From Streptococcus merionis DSM 19192 (GTDB lineage: Bacteria; Bacillota; Bacilli; Lactobacillales; Streptococcaceae): a DNA stretch of 58,092 nt. Shown here in pieces: positions 25,695 through 35,299 of the stretch; within the stretch, counting starts at the first letter, position 1; the number at the start of each line of letters is the position of its first letter. The notes under the pieces were generated by a model. The model was not told the origin of the DNA, ran no database searches, and saw nothing but the letters and a program-made list of their open reading frames with translations. The stretch is taken from positions 255,821 to 313,912 of the forward strand of contig NZ_KB904539.1 in NCBI RefSeq assembly GCF_000380085.1, written 5' to 3'. A program made the translations under genes and the position numbers.

Positions 25695-26385
25695 AACAGT
25701 TCTGATTACTGGGGTCTCCTCTGGCATCGGTCTGGCTCAGGCGAGGCTTTTTTTGGAAAATGGCTGCGCAGTCTACGGTATTGATCTGGCAGAAAAGCCC
25801 GATTTGATGGGAAATTTTCACTTTCTCCAGCTGGATGTGACGGGTGAGTTAAGCCGGCTTTATGACTGGTTGCCAGATGTGGATATCCTTTGCAATACAG
25901 CAGGTATTTTAGATGATTACCAGCCGCTTTTGGAGGTTTCAGAGCGTATCTTTGACCAAGTTTTTGAGACCAACTTTCTAGCGACTGTCCGCATCACCCG
26001 TCATTATTTGTCAAAAATGGTGGCAAAAAAAGCTGGTATTATCATCAATATGTGCTCTATCGCGTCATTTCTGTCTGGCGGTGGCGGAGCTGCCTACACA
26101 GCTTCCAAGCATGCCCTAGCAGGTCTAACCAAGCAGCTGGCACTGGACTATGCCAAAGTTGGCATTCAAGTCTTTGGCATCGCACCAGGAGCGGTCCAGA
26201 CGAGCATGACCAAAGCGGACTTTGAACCAGGAGGATTGGCTGACTGGGTAGCTTCAGAAACACCGATCAATCGCTGGATTCAACCTGAAGAAATCGCAGA
26301 GTTGACCTTATTTCTCGCTTCAGGCAAGGCCCAGTCCATGCAGGGGGAAATTGTCAAGATGGATGGCGGATGGAGTTTGAAATAG
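25687..26385 (+). CDS. short-chain dehydrogenase/reductase, FabG-like
   Basis: A 232-residue Rossmann oxidoreductase. TGVSSGIGLAQARLF binds NAD(P), CNTAGILDDY replaces the usual NNAG with CNTAG, MCSIASFLSGGGGAAYTASKHA has Ser and Tyr-x-x-x-Lys, and GIAPGAVQTSM follows. Such enzymes reduce 3-oxoacyl groups or sugar/alcohol carbonyls; the substrate is not determined. I start at ATG 25687; earlier frame positions lie inside the DUF2829 gene. Confidence 0.85.
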   Translation: MTKTVLITGVSSGIGLAQARLFLENGCAVYGIDLAEKPDLMGNFHFLQLDVTGELSRLYDWLPDVDILCNTAGILDDYQPLLEVSERIFDQVFETNFLATVRITRHYLSKMVAKKAGIIINMCSIASFLSGGGGAAYTASKHALAGLTKQLALDYAKVGIQVFGIAPGAVQTSMTKADFEPGGLADWVASETPINRWIQPEEIAELTLFLASGKAQSMQGEIVKMDGGWSLK

Positions 26386-26396
26386 GGGGCTGATTT

Positions 26397-27050
26397 ATGG
26401 TAGAATTTTCAAAAGAAATGACACCAGCTGAATTTAAAGAACAGTATTGGTATAAGGCTGATTTAGAGGCTATCTGTCGTCAGCAGCAGTTACCAACCTA
26501 TGGCACTAAAGCTGAATTGACAGCCTATATTTTAGATTATTTATCTGGCAAAGCAGCTTCTGATATTGTTCCTGTCAGAAAAAATCATCGTTTGAAAAAG
26601 TCTTTGACAGCAGACGAAATCACTTTGGATACTAAATTGTTAGACTCAGGATTTTCACTCAATAATGAAGCGCGAGTCTTTTTCCAATCTTATCTTGGTT
26701 TGGATAAATTTTCGTTTAAGAAAGCAATGGCTATCAAACTGAGAGAAGTTGAGGTAGGTCAAGATCACTCAGCGACAGTTGCTGACTTGGTGGCTATTTT
26801 GGAAAATCCTCAACTATCTCCGATTGCTAACAAGGAAGAAAAGACCTATCAATGGAATCAATTTGTGAAAGAGTTTAACCAAGATCCCTTGAGCAAACAG
26901 TATCATTCGCCTATAAAGGTTGCCTCTATTTTGTGGCAGCATGTTCGACAGTCGAGACGAGAAAAAATCTACCATTCAGACCTTTTAGAAGAATACGCAG
27001 AAAAAATCACACCTTTTCTAAAATCGTCAGTTGCTGGAAAAAGAAATTGA
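26397..27050 (+). CDS. SAP-domain protein of unknown function
   Basis: A 217-residue soluble protein. The N-terminal 50 residues form a SAP-like helix-turn-helix pair (EQYWYKADLEAICRQQQLPTYGTKAELTAYILDYLSG), usually a nucleic-acid-binding module. The C-terminal part (KEEKTYQWNQFVKEFNQDPLSKQYHSPIKVASILWQHVRQSRREKIYHSDL) resembles the DUF6434-type tail of such proteins. Role unknown. It follows the SDR gene by 11 bases. Confidence 0.7.
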   Translation: MVEFSKEMTPAEFKEQYWYKADLEAICRQQQLPTYGTKAELTAYILDYLSGKAASDIVPVRKNHRLKKSLTADEITLDTKLLDSGFSLNNEARVFFQSYLGLDKFSFKKAMAIKLREVEVGQDHSATVADLVAILENPQLSPIANKEEKTYQWNQFVKEFNQDPLSKQYHSPIKVASILWQHVRQSRREKIYHSDLLEEYAEKITPFLKSSVAGKRN

Positions 27051-27065
27051 AAGTTGCAGTTTGAA

Positions 27066-27308
27066 ATGAAAAAGTACATCGAATTTGGTTTTGGTAATAC
27101 TTGGTTGCTGCGTACTGAGTTCGAACAGGACGATGGGATGGAGTATGAAGTCAAAGGCATTGTTGGGAAGGTCAGTCCCAAGTCAATTTATCTGCGTGTC
27201 TGGCTTGGTCACCGGGTCTGTATTTTTGATTCAAAGGAAGGTTTTAAGAAACAGCGGAAAGATCGCAGAGCACTAAAATTTATATTTGGCATAACCTCGG
27301 AGGTATGA
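27066..27308 (+). CDS. DUF3977 family small protein
   Basis: An 80-residue protein: KKYIEFGFGNTWLLRTEFEQDDGMEYEVKGI, IYLRVWLGHRVCIFDSKEGFK, then a basic tail. This is the DUF3977 pattern of Firmicutes; function unknown. ATG 27066 is the family-like start, though its ribosome site is poor; a TTG lies at 27054. Confidence 0.65.
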   Translation: MKKYIEFGFGNTWLLRTEFEQDDGMEYEVKGIVGKVSPKSIYLRVWLGHRVCIFDSKEGFKKQRKDRRALKFIFGITSEV

Positions 27309-27309
27309 A

Positions 27310-27750
27310 ATGACGCCACACGAACTATGGAATGAATACAAACAACTTAATCCCACAATCGGTGATGAGTTTGACGCTTGGGCCTTTGGTGTTTTGCCAG
27401 ATGAGCTAGCCCAGCTGGTCTTAGAAGGGACCAAGACTGCAACGGCGTCAGCCTATGATTTATATAGTATTGAACAAGAGCCAATTCCAGAAGCTGGTAG
27501 CTATGACGTTGTCTTGGACAGTCAAGGTCAGGCTGTCTGCATTATTGAAACGACAAAAATTTCGGTTGTTCCCTTTAGTCAAGTTTCAGCCGACCACGCT
27601 TACAAAGAGGGAGAAGGGGATCGCAGTCTGGCTTATTGGCGCCAAGTACATGAAGACCTTTTCACCCAGTGGCTGGCAGAAGCGGGTATCACTTTTACAG
27701 AAGATTCCAAAGTTGTTTTGGAAGAATTCCGACTGGTCTACCCTTGTTAA
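27310..27750 (+). CDS. ASCH-domain protein
   Basis: A 146-residue PUA-like ASCH protein with marks DEFDAWAFGVLPDELAQLVLEGTKTATAS, PIPEAGSYDVVLDSQGQAVCIIETTKISVVPFSQV and GDRSLAYWRQVHEDLF. ASCH proteins bind or act on RNA or nucleosides; some hydrolyse N4-acylated cytidines. It begins one base after the DUF3977 stop and ends the small-gene run. Confidence 0.82.
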   Translation: MTPHELWNEYKQLNPTIGDEFDAWAFGVLPDELAQLVLEGTKTATASAYDLYSIEQEPIPEAGSYDVVLDSQGQAVCIIETTKISVVPFSQVSADHAYKEGEGDRSLAYWRQVHEDLFTQWLAEAGITFTEDSKVVLEEFRLVYPC

Positions 27751-27885
27751 TTAAAGGTTTCGACCTTTGCAGCCAACTGTCTTTTGGAAAAACGGACAAA
27801 AGCTTGATTTGTGCTTTGCGATAATCAAACGCTGTTTGTTTTCTGGTGTTTGGTCAGACTTTTAGCTCGAACTTAGAAATAAAGA

Positions 27886-27935
27886 AAGTGAGGACAAGTG
27901 ATTTCTTCAAATCACGCTTGGGTCTCACTTCTTTT
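27886..27935 (+). terminator. long terminator hairpin before glmU
   Basis: AAGTGAG pairs with CTCACTT, enclosing an inner stem GTGATTT/AAATCAC with CTTC loop, followed by CTTTTCGTTT. Confidence 0.65.
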
Positions 27936-27949
27936 CGTTTATTCATCAG

Positions 27950-29416
<1,467 letters not shown>

Positions 29417-29419
29417 ATT

Positions 29420-29980
29420 ATGGATTTTGAAGAAAAAACGCTGTCGCGTCAAGAAATTTTCAAGGGGCATATCTTTACTGTTGCAGTTGATGAAGTCGAA
29501 TTGCCAAATGGTCTCGGTCAAGCTAAGCGAGAATTAATCTTCCACAATGGTGCGGTGGCGACTTTAGCCATCACAGCAGAGAACAAGATTATTTTGGTCA
29601 AGCAGTACCGCAAGGCTATCGAGCAGGTCAGTCTGGAAATCCCAGCAGGCAAGCTAGAAGTCGGTGAAGCTGGTAATGAAAAAGCTGCGGCTCTACGTGA
29701 ATTAGAGGAAGAAACAGGCTATACAGCAGGTAAGATGGAGCAGCTTTATGATTTCTACTCAGCGATTGGTTTTTGTAATGAACGTATCCGCCTTTATCTA
29801 GCTCAAGAGTTAACTAAGGTTGAAAATCCACGGGAAAAGGATGCCGATGAGACCATCGAACTTTTTGAGATGACCTTGGCGGAAGCTAAGGAGGCGATCG
29901 TTAGTGGTGAGATTTGTGATGCTAAGACCATCATGGCGATCCAGCACTGGGAGCTGATGCTAGGAGGCAGTTATGGGTAA
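29420..29980 (+). CDS. nudF: Nudix hydrolase, ADP-ribose pyrophosphatase
   Basis: Hydrolyses ADP-ribose to AMP and ribose 5-phosphate. Nudix box at GKLEVGEAGNEKAAALRELEEETGY, with REExxEE metal-binding residues; IILVKQYRKAIEQVSLEIPAG precedes it as in ADP-ribose-type members, and FYSAIGFCNERI follows. 186 residues. Its end overlaps the macP start by eight bases, so the two are coupled. Confidence 0.88.
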   Translation: MDFEEKTLSRQEIFKGHIFTVAVDEVELPNGLGQAKRELIFHNGAVATLAITAENKIILVKQYRKAIEQVSLEIPAGKLEVGEAGNEKAAALRELEEETGYTAGKMEQLYDFYSAIGFCNERIRLYLAQELTKVENPREKDADETIELFEMTLAEAKEAIVSGEICDAKTIMAIQHWELMLGGSYG

Positions 29981-30278
29981 GCCGTTGTTGACAGATGACA
30001 TCATTCGCCGTGCTGGTCGTGGAGAAGACTATGCTGACTGGTCTGCTGATGATCAAGAGACTAAGGAAATTCATTTTGACCGCAGAGACCTAGAACGCCT
30101 GCGCCAAGAGCAGCAAAATGTGGATGAGACCATGCCGATTCACGTTGAGCCAAGCGTTATCAAATCACGCCGCATTGAAAATGAGAAGCGCAGCCTTTTT
30201 CAAAGCAAACTCAACTTGATTTTACTGGTCCTAATCTTGCTAGGAACGGCCTTGGTGTTTGCCATTTTTTATCTATAG
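29973..30278 (+). CDS. macP: MacP, activator of the class A penicillin-binding protein PBP2a
   Basis: A 101-residue protein with cytoplasmic head and one membrane helix at its last 23 residues (KLNLILLVLILLGTALVFAIFYL region). The N-terminal GKPLLTDDIIRRAGRGEDY is the conserved MacP/DUF4044-like start. In pneumococcus MacP is a phosphoprotein that activates PBP2a, and its gene has the same neighbours glmU, Nudix and mtnN. Function here is by synteny and pattern. Confidence 0.8.
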   Translation: MGKPLLTDDIIRRAGRGEDYADWSADDQETKEIHFDRRDLERLRQEQQNVDETMPIHVEPSVIKSRRIENEKRSLFQSKLNLILLVLILLGTALVFAIFYL

Positions 30279-30286
30279 GAGTTGTT

Positions 30287-30979
30287 ATGAAATTTGGAAT
30301 TATTGCAGCCATGCCTGAGGAGTTAAAAGCTCTTCTGGAGGTTTTACAGGACGGGCAAAAACAGTTGCACTTGGGCAAGACCTACCACAGTGGCTATATC
30401 GGTCGTCATGAAGTCGTCTTGGTCGAAAGTGGTATTGGCAAGGTCATGTCAGCCATGAGTGTGGCCATCTTAGCAGACTATTATCAAGTAGATGCTGTCA
30501 TCAATACAGGATCTGCAGGAGCTGTGGCAGAAGGGCTTCAGGTCGGAGATGTCGTTGTGGCGGAGCGATTGGTTTACCATGATGTAGACTTGACAGCCTT
30601 TGGCTACGCTTACGGGCAAATGGCCGCCCAGCCTCTTTACTTTGAATCCAGCAGTTATTTCATTGCTGAAATCAAGAAAGTTTTAAACACCTTTGGCCTT
30701 AATACAGCCGTTGGTCTCATTGCGACAGGTGATTGTTTTATCGCAGGGCAGGACAAGATTGACCAGATTAAAGCGCATTTTCCAGATATTTTAGCCGTTG
30801 AGATGGAAGGTGCAGCTATCGCTCAAGCAGCTCATAGTGCTGGCAAGCCCTTCTTGGTTATCCGCGCGATGAGTGATACGGCTAGCCATGATGCCAATGT
30901 CAGTTTTGATCAATTTATCATCGAAGCTGGGAAACGCTCAGCTCAGGTTCTCATCCGATTTTTAGAAACGTTGGTATAG
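30287..30979 (+). CDS. mtnN: 5'-methylthioadenosine/S-adenosylhomocysteine nucleosidase
   Basis: Cleaves adenine from MTA and S-adenosylhomocysteine, recycling methylation by-products and feeding AI-2 synthesis. 230 residues; GIIAAMPEELKALL with the catalytic Glu, NTGSAGAV, LIATGDCFIAG, and AVEMEGAAIAQ with the ribose-binding Met-Glu, then IRAMSDTA with the catalytic Asp. Last gene of the glmU operon. Confidence 0.95.
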   Translation: MKFGIIAAMPEELKALLEVLQDGQKQLHLGKTYHSGYIGRHEVVLVESGIGKVMSAMSVAILADYYQVDAVINTGSAGAVAEGLQVGDVVVAERLVYHDVDLTAFGYAYGQMAAQPLYFESSSYFIAEIKKVLNTFGLNTAVGLIATGDCFIAGQDKIDQIKAHFPDILAVEMEGAAIAQAAHSAGKPFLVIRAMSDTASHDANVSFDQFIIEAGKRSAQVLIRFLETLV

Positions 30980-31131
30980 ATAGTCTATGGAATTAGTAGT
31001 TTCATTTTTTTGAATAAAGCCAAAATAAAAATGTACAAGATAATAGCTCTCAAAAGTGAAGTATTGCTTGAGCTACTATGTTAAAATAAAATTGTCTATA
31101 CTTGATTGAATTGACCATAAAAAACGATAAC

Positions 31132-31163
31132 AAAAAAGCCCTTGGTTGCAAAACTAGGGGCTT
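31132..31163 (-). terminator. terminator of the minus-strand HAD gene
   Basis: On the minus strand AAGCCC pairs with GGGCTT, followed by a T run; it lies 20 bases past the HAD stop. Confidence 0.75.
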
Positions 31164-31182
31164 AACTGTTGTGTGGAAAAAG

Positions 31183-31830
31183 TCAGAGTGTAGCCAGAAA
31201 GTCATCCAATTCTCTGTAGTCGCTGACTACAACATCACAGGCACTCAAGTCTTGAGCAGGATAGTCAGGATTGGCAAAGCCGATGCAGGTCATGCCAGCT
31301 GCTTTGGCGGCGAGACTGCCGTTTTTAGTATCTTCAAAGACCAGACAATCCTGCGGCTTGACTTGGAGTAACTCAGCTGCTCGCAAGAAAACATCAGGCT
31401 CAGGCTTGGAGTGTTCAACCTCCTCGCCACTGACTAGAAAATCAAAGTAAGCTGCCAGTTCCAGCTCATCAAGATTTCGCTCGACTTCGTGCTTGGGTGA
31501 AGAAGAAGCCACCGCCAGTGGCAAACCACGGCTGTGGAGTTTTTTGATGAGGGGTTGCACTCCCTTAATTGGTCGAACACCATCTGCAGCAATCATGGCC
31601 TCACGGCGTGAGTTCATCTCCGCGATCAATTCCTCGACGCTTTCTGATAGCTGGTTTTCTGCTTTCATCACCTCCCACATATACTGGAAAGTCGTTCCCA
31701 TAAACTGGTATTGATAAGTCTCATCAGTGTCAATTCCTCTGTCTAGTAAAAGCTGGGTCTTTGTAGAGAGGAAGATGTATTCCGAATCCACAATAACCCC
31801 ATCCATATCAAAAATAATCGCTTTAGGCAT
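31183..31830 (-). CDS. HAD-superfamily hydrolase, beta-phosphoglucomutase-like
   Basis: A 215-residue enzyme with motif I FDMDGVIVDSE (two Asp), motif II VASSS, conserved KPEPDVFLRAAELL and motif IV VFEDTKNGSLAAKAAGM. The small helical cap after motif I is that of sugar phosphate phosphatases and phosphoglucomutases. Transcribed alone, with its own promoter divergent from pgi. Substrate unknown. Confidence 0.87.
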   Translation of the reverse strand: MPKAIIFDMDGVIVDSEYIFLSTKTQLLLDRGIDTDETYQYQFMGTTFQYMWEVMKAENQLSESVEELIAEMNSRREAMIAADGVRPIKGVQPLIKKLHSRGLPLAVASSSPKHEVERNLDELELAAYFDFLVSGEEVEHSKPEPDVFLRAAELLQVKPQDCLVFEDTKNGSLAAKAAGMTCIGFANPDYPAQDLSACDVVVSDYRELDDFLATL

Positions 31831-31856
31831 GGTTAGTCCTCCTTTGTCCTCCCTCC

Positions 31857-31885
31857 ATTATAAAGGGAATGTCCTAAAATCACAA
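31857..31885 (-). promoter_or_regulatory. promoter of the minus-strand HAD gene
   Basis: On the minus strand TTGTGA, 17-base spacer, TATAAT, followed by AAAGGAGG before the ATG. Confidence 0.7.
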
Positions 31886-31963
31886 CTTTTTAAAGAATTG
31901 ACGGGTCTTTCAGAAAATATTTTCACAATTCTTGGGAATTTTTAACAAATAAAAAGAAAATGA

Positions 31964-31992
31964 TTGAAAAATAAGAGATAAAGCGGTATGAT
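31964..31992 (+). promoter_or_regulatory. promoter of pgi
   Basis: TTGAAA (31964-31969), 17-base spacer, TATGAT (31987-31992), 30 bases before the pgi ATG. Confidence 0.8.
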
Positions 31993-32021
31993 ATAAGCGA
32001 ATAATCCTTATGGAGGAAAAA

Positions 32022-33371
32022 ATGACACATATCACATTTAATTATAGTAATGTTCTTGATAAATTTGTTGGTGCACATGAAGTGGACTACATGCAGTCTC
32101 AAGTGACAGCAGCAGATAAGCTTTTGCGTGAAGGAACTGGTCCAGGAAGTGATTTCCTTGGTTGGCTAGACCTTCCTGAAAATTATGACAAGGAAGAATT
32201 TGCTCGTATTTTGACAGCGGCTGAGCAAATCAAATCGGATAGCGATGTGCTGGTTGTGATTGGTATCGGTGGTTCTTACCTTGGTGCGCGTGCTGTTATT
32301 GACTTTTTGAACCATCATTTTGCGAACCTGCAAACTAAAGAAGAGCGCAAAGCACCGCAAATCCTTTACGCTGGGAACTCGATTTCATCAACTTACTTGG
32401 CAGACCTTGTAGAGTACGTTCAAGACAAAGATTTTTCAGTCAACGTGATTTCAAAATCAGGTACGACAACAGAGCCAGCTATTGCCTTTCGTATTTTTAA
32501 AGAGCTTTTGGTCAAAAAATACGGTCAAGAAGGAGCTAACAAGCGTATTTATGCTACAACAGACCGTGAAAAAGGTGCGGTCAAGGTCGAAGCAGATGCT
32601 AATAACTGGGAAACGTTTGTTGTTCCGGATAATGTCGGTGGTCGTTTCTCTGTCTTGACGGCCGTAGGACTCCTGCCAATCGCAGTATCTGGTGCAGATA
32701 TACAAGCTCTAATGAACGGTGCAAACGCTGCTCGTCAGGCCTACACCTCAGATAAAATTGCTGAAAATGAAGCCTACCAATACGCAGCAGTCCGTAATAT
32801 CCTTTACCGCAAAGGCTATGTGACTGAAATCTTAGTTAACTACGAACCATCACTTCAATATTTCAGCGAATGGTGGAAGCAGTTGGCTGGTGAATCCGAA
32901 GGGAAAGACCAAAAAGGCATTTACCCATCATCTGCTAACTTTTCAACAGACTTACACTCGCTTGGTCAATTTATCCAAGAGGGCAATCGTAACATCTTTG
33001 AGACAGTTGTCCGTGTGAACAAGCCGCGTAAGAACGTGATTATCCCTGAATTTGCAGAAGACTTGGACGGTCTTGGTTATATCCAAGGTAAGGATGTGGA
33101 TTTTGTTAATAAAAAAGCCACAGACGGTGTGCTTTTGGCCCACACAGACGGTGACGTGCCAAACTTGCACTTGACCTTACCAGAGCAAGACGAGTTTTCA
33201 CTCGGTTATGCGATTTACTTCTTCGAGCTTGCGATTGCTATCTCAGGTTACCTCAATGCTATCAACCCATTTGACCAGCCAGGTGTTGAAGCCTACAAGA
33301 AAAATATGTTTGCCCTTCTTGGTAAACCAGGCTTTGAAGACTTGTCAGCTGAGTTGAATGCTCGCTTGTAA
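32022..33371 (+). CDS. pgi: glucose-6-phosphate isomerase
   Basis: Interconverts glucose 6-phosphate and fructose 6-phosphate in glycolysis. 449 residues from ATG 32022, five bases after a GGAGG site. Signatures: [37 protein letters not shown] for phosphate binding, and [49 protein letters not shown] follows. Single gene with its own promoter and terminator. Many codons are the preferred ones, as expected for a highly expressed enzyme. Confidence 0.97.
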   Translation: MTHITFNYSNVLDKFVGAHEVDYMQSQVTAADKLLREGTGPGSDFLGWLDLPENYDKEEFARILTAAEQIKSDSDVLVVIGIGGSYLGARAVIDFLNHHFANLQTKEERKAPQILYAGNSISSTYLADLVEYVQDKDFSVNVISKSGTTTEPAIAFRIFKELLVKKYGQEGANKRIYATTDREKGAVKVEADANNWETFVVPDNVGGRFSVLTAVGLLPIAVSGADIQALMNGANAARQAYTSDKIAENEAYQYAAVRNILYRKGYVTEILVNYEPSLQYFSEWWKQLAGESEGKDQKGIYPSSANFSTDLHSLGQFIQEGNRNIFETVVRVNKPRKNVIIPEFAEDLDGLGYIQGKDVDFVNKKATDGVLLAHTDGDVPNLHLTLPEQDEFSLGYAIYFFELAIAISGYLNAINPFDQPGVEAYKKNMFALLGKPGFEDLSAELNARL

Positions 33372-33387
33372 TTTATCCATAAAGTAT

Positions 33388-33419
33388 AAAAATCGCTTGC
33401 CGTTAGGTTAGCGATTTTT
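33388..33419 (+). terminator. terminator of pgi
   Basis: AAAAATCGCT/AGCGATTTTT, perfect ten-base stem with T run, 17 bases after the stop. Confidence 0.85.
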
Positions 33420-33431
33420 CGTCCTCTGGGT

Positions 33432-33467
33432 TATTAAAAACAGCTACCCTGCTGAGTAACTGCTTTT
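33432..33467 (-). terminator. probable terminator of the cyclophilin gene
   Basis: On the minus strand AAAAGCAG pairs with CTGTTTTT (one G-U), followed by T residues, just past the gene end. Confidence 0.55.
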
Positions 33468-33473
33468 GGGTAT

Positions 33474-34265
33474 TTATTTAAAATGATAATCTTTAACAAT
33501 CTCAACGCTATTGATGGTGATGTCTGTTGTTGGTTTATCGTTGCTATCGGTCTCGGTAGCAGCGATGCTATCGACAACATCCATACCTGAAATGACTTGT
33601 CCGAAGACGGTATAACCAGCGTCTAAGCTAGGGTTCCCACCTTTTTTGTAAGCTTCTATGATTGGCGCTGGAAAAGTGTCAGAGTTGAGACGGCTACTGA
33701 AGTCTTGCTTGTTTTGGTTAATGAAAAATTGGCTCCCGTTGGTATTAGGCCCAGCGTTGGCCATGGAAAGAGCCCCGCGGAGGTTGTAGAGAAAAGGTGT
33801 GATTTCATTGGCAAAGCCCTTGCCGTTGTCAATATCGTCTTCCTTACCAGCCCAGATAGACTCACCACCTGTACCATTGCCCAGAGGGTCGCCGCCTTGG
33901 ATCATAAAGTTGTTAATGACACGGTGGAAAATCACTCTATTATAGTAGCCTTCTTTGGCATGAGTCAGGAAGTTTTCAACAGCAAGCGGAGCGTACTCAG
34001 GGAAGAGCTTAATGCTGATATCACCAGAGCTGGTGTGGAGAATGACCTGAGCTTCATTATCGGCAACCGTCTCAGATAATTGTGGAAAAGCTGAGGCGTC
34101 AGATGCCATTGCTTTTTTATATTGAGCAGCTAATTCAGCGTTAGCGTCTGAACTGCTTGATTGTGTCGTCTCTGAGCTAGTGTTCTTTTTGGTGTCTGTC
34201 TCGGAGTTGCCACAAGCACCTAAAAAGAGGGTTGTCGCCAGAGCCAGAGTGATTATTTTTTTCAT
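33474..34265 (-). CDS. cyclophilin-type peptidyl-prolyl isomerase lipoprotein
   Basis: Helps folding of secreted proteins at the outer membrane face. Signal peptide ends in LGAC, lipidated Cys18; a Ser/Thr-rich linker (residues 20-45) follows. The cyclophilin domain shows YYNRVIFHRVINNFMIQGGDPLGNG with the catalytic Arg, GALSMANAGPNTNGSQFFI and GYTVFGQVISGMDVVD. 263 residues. In pneumococcus the homologous lipoprotein (SlrA) supports colonisation; that parallel is by family only. Confidence 0.9.
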   Translation of the reverse strand: MKKIITLALATTLFLGACGNSETDTKKNTSSETTQSSSSDANAELAAQYKKAMASDASAFPQLSETVADNEAQVILHTSSGDISIKLFPEYAPLAVENFLTHAKEGYYNRVIFHRVINNFMIQGGDPLGNGTGGESIWAGKEDDIDNGKGFANEITPFLYNLRGALSMANAGPNTNGSQFFINQNKQDFSSRLNSDTFPAPIIEAYKKGGNPSLDAGYTVFGQVISGMDVVDSIAATETDSNDKPTTDITINSVEIVKDYHFK

Positions 34266-34712
34266 AAAAAATCCTTTCGGGTTAGGGTATTGCCCTTATT
34301 TTATCACAAACTGGGTTTGAAACCAAGTGCCAGACTGCTAGATCGTACACATAAAGAAAGCTTTGTTTTCAAAAAAGTCACCTGTTTGTAAAATGTCACT
34401 GAAAGCAGTCGCAATTTGAAACATTAAAAAGGGACGATTTTGTAATTCGTTTTCTAATAGTTGTGGTCCAAAAATTCGAATAAGCTTGTATCAAATACGA
34501 AAGCATTGAAAAGATACATAGTAAAAAGAGATTGGACTGGAAGAAGTCCAAGATTGTTACTTTCTTCTGTAAAAGCCGCATAACGCATTGGTTTGGAGAA
34601 GAAAAAGTCTACTTGAGCTTGAAAATAATAAAGCGAAGACATTCTTTTTGGCTGGCTGGAGTTGCCCTAGGCTCTAGATTGCTTCAGCAAGTTGGCCCAG
34701 ATGATGGAACTG
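34266..34712. other. long intergenic region, no supported gene
   Basis: About 450 bases without an intact gene. On the minus strand a 62-codon frame (34454-34642) ends in FVFDTSLFEFLDHNY and may be the remains of a longer gene, but it has no ribosome site and I do not recognise it. Otherwise nothing definable. Confidence 0.4.
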
Positions 34713-34721
34713 TGATATAAT
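34713..34721 (+). promoter_or_regulatory. extended -10 promoter before the ftsK operon
   Basis: TGATATAAT: TG, one base, perfect TATAAT, 34 bases before the GTG start of the next gene. Confidence 0.65.
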
Positions 34722-34754
34722 AAGGAATAAACCATCTTGTAGGAAAGAGAAGTC

Positions 34755-35288
34755 GTGTCTGAAAAAATTAAAAATCTCTATGCGGGTTACCCTAATCCTC
34801 CTTATATCTCGCCAGATCGAAATTTGATGGCTGAGGAGTTGGGATTTAAACCTGTTCCGCGACGAAATATGGAATCATTGAACGATGGTCTTCTAGCAGG
34901 AGACATCATTCTCCTTTGGCGGATTGCTTTTGGGACTTTTACTACGGATTCCGTCATGCCCAAATATTTGGAATTTACTTATGGCATTGAAGGCCAAAAG
35001 CATTTAGACATCTTGGTGGAAAAAGGGTTTGTTAGAGTCGAGTCAGCCTTTGAGTCTTTGGATCATATCACAGCTACAGTTAAGAAGGCTATTTTAAAAA
35101 GCAAGGGAGTGACTGGGCTTTCCAAACTCAAGAGCGATCAGTTAGACCAGATTTTGAAAGAACAGCTGACTGAGGCTGAATTGACAACCTTCTTTGAGGT
35201 TCGGGGCTATGCTCTGACAGATAAGGGGGAGAAGGCCTTAGCCGCTAATCAAGCTGTTATTGACCGCCACCCGCAGAAGAAATTTTAA
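34755..35288 (+). CDS. conserved streptococcal protein of unknown function upstream of ftsK
   Basis: A 177-residue soluble protein beginning with GTG after AGGAAAGAGA. I do not recognise a defined enzyme. N-terminal [29 protein letters not shown] is proline-rich; the C-terminal part ([28 protein letters not shown], then [20 protein letters not shown]) looks like a SAP-type helix pair followed by a winged-helix-like end. It is 12 bases before ftsK and so probably co-expressed with it. Confidence 0.65.
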   Translation: MSEKIKNLYAGYPNPPYISPDRNLMAEELGFKPVPRRNMESLNDGLLAGDIILLWRIAFGTFTTDSVMPKYLEFTYGIEGQKHLDILVEKGFVRVESAFESLDHITATVKKAILKSKGVTGLSKLKSDQLDQILKEQLTEAELTTFFEVRGYALTDKGEKALAANQAVIDRHPQKKF

Positions 35289-35299
35289 GGAAAAAGAAA

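Noticed and set aside
34454..34642. Minus-strand frame of 62 codons between the cyclophilin gene and the ftsK operon
   Set aside because: Some coding-like character at its end, but no ribosome site and no family recognised; mentioned only as possible relic.
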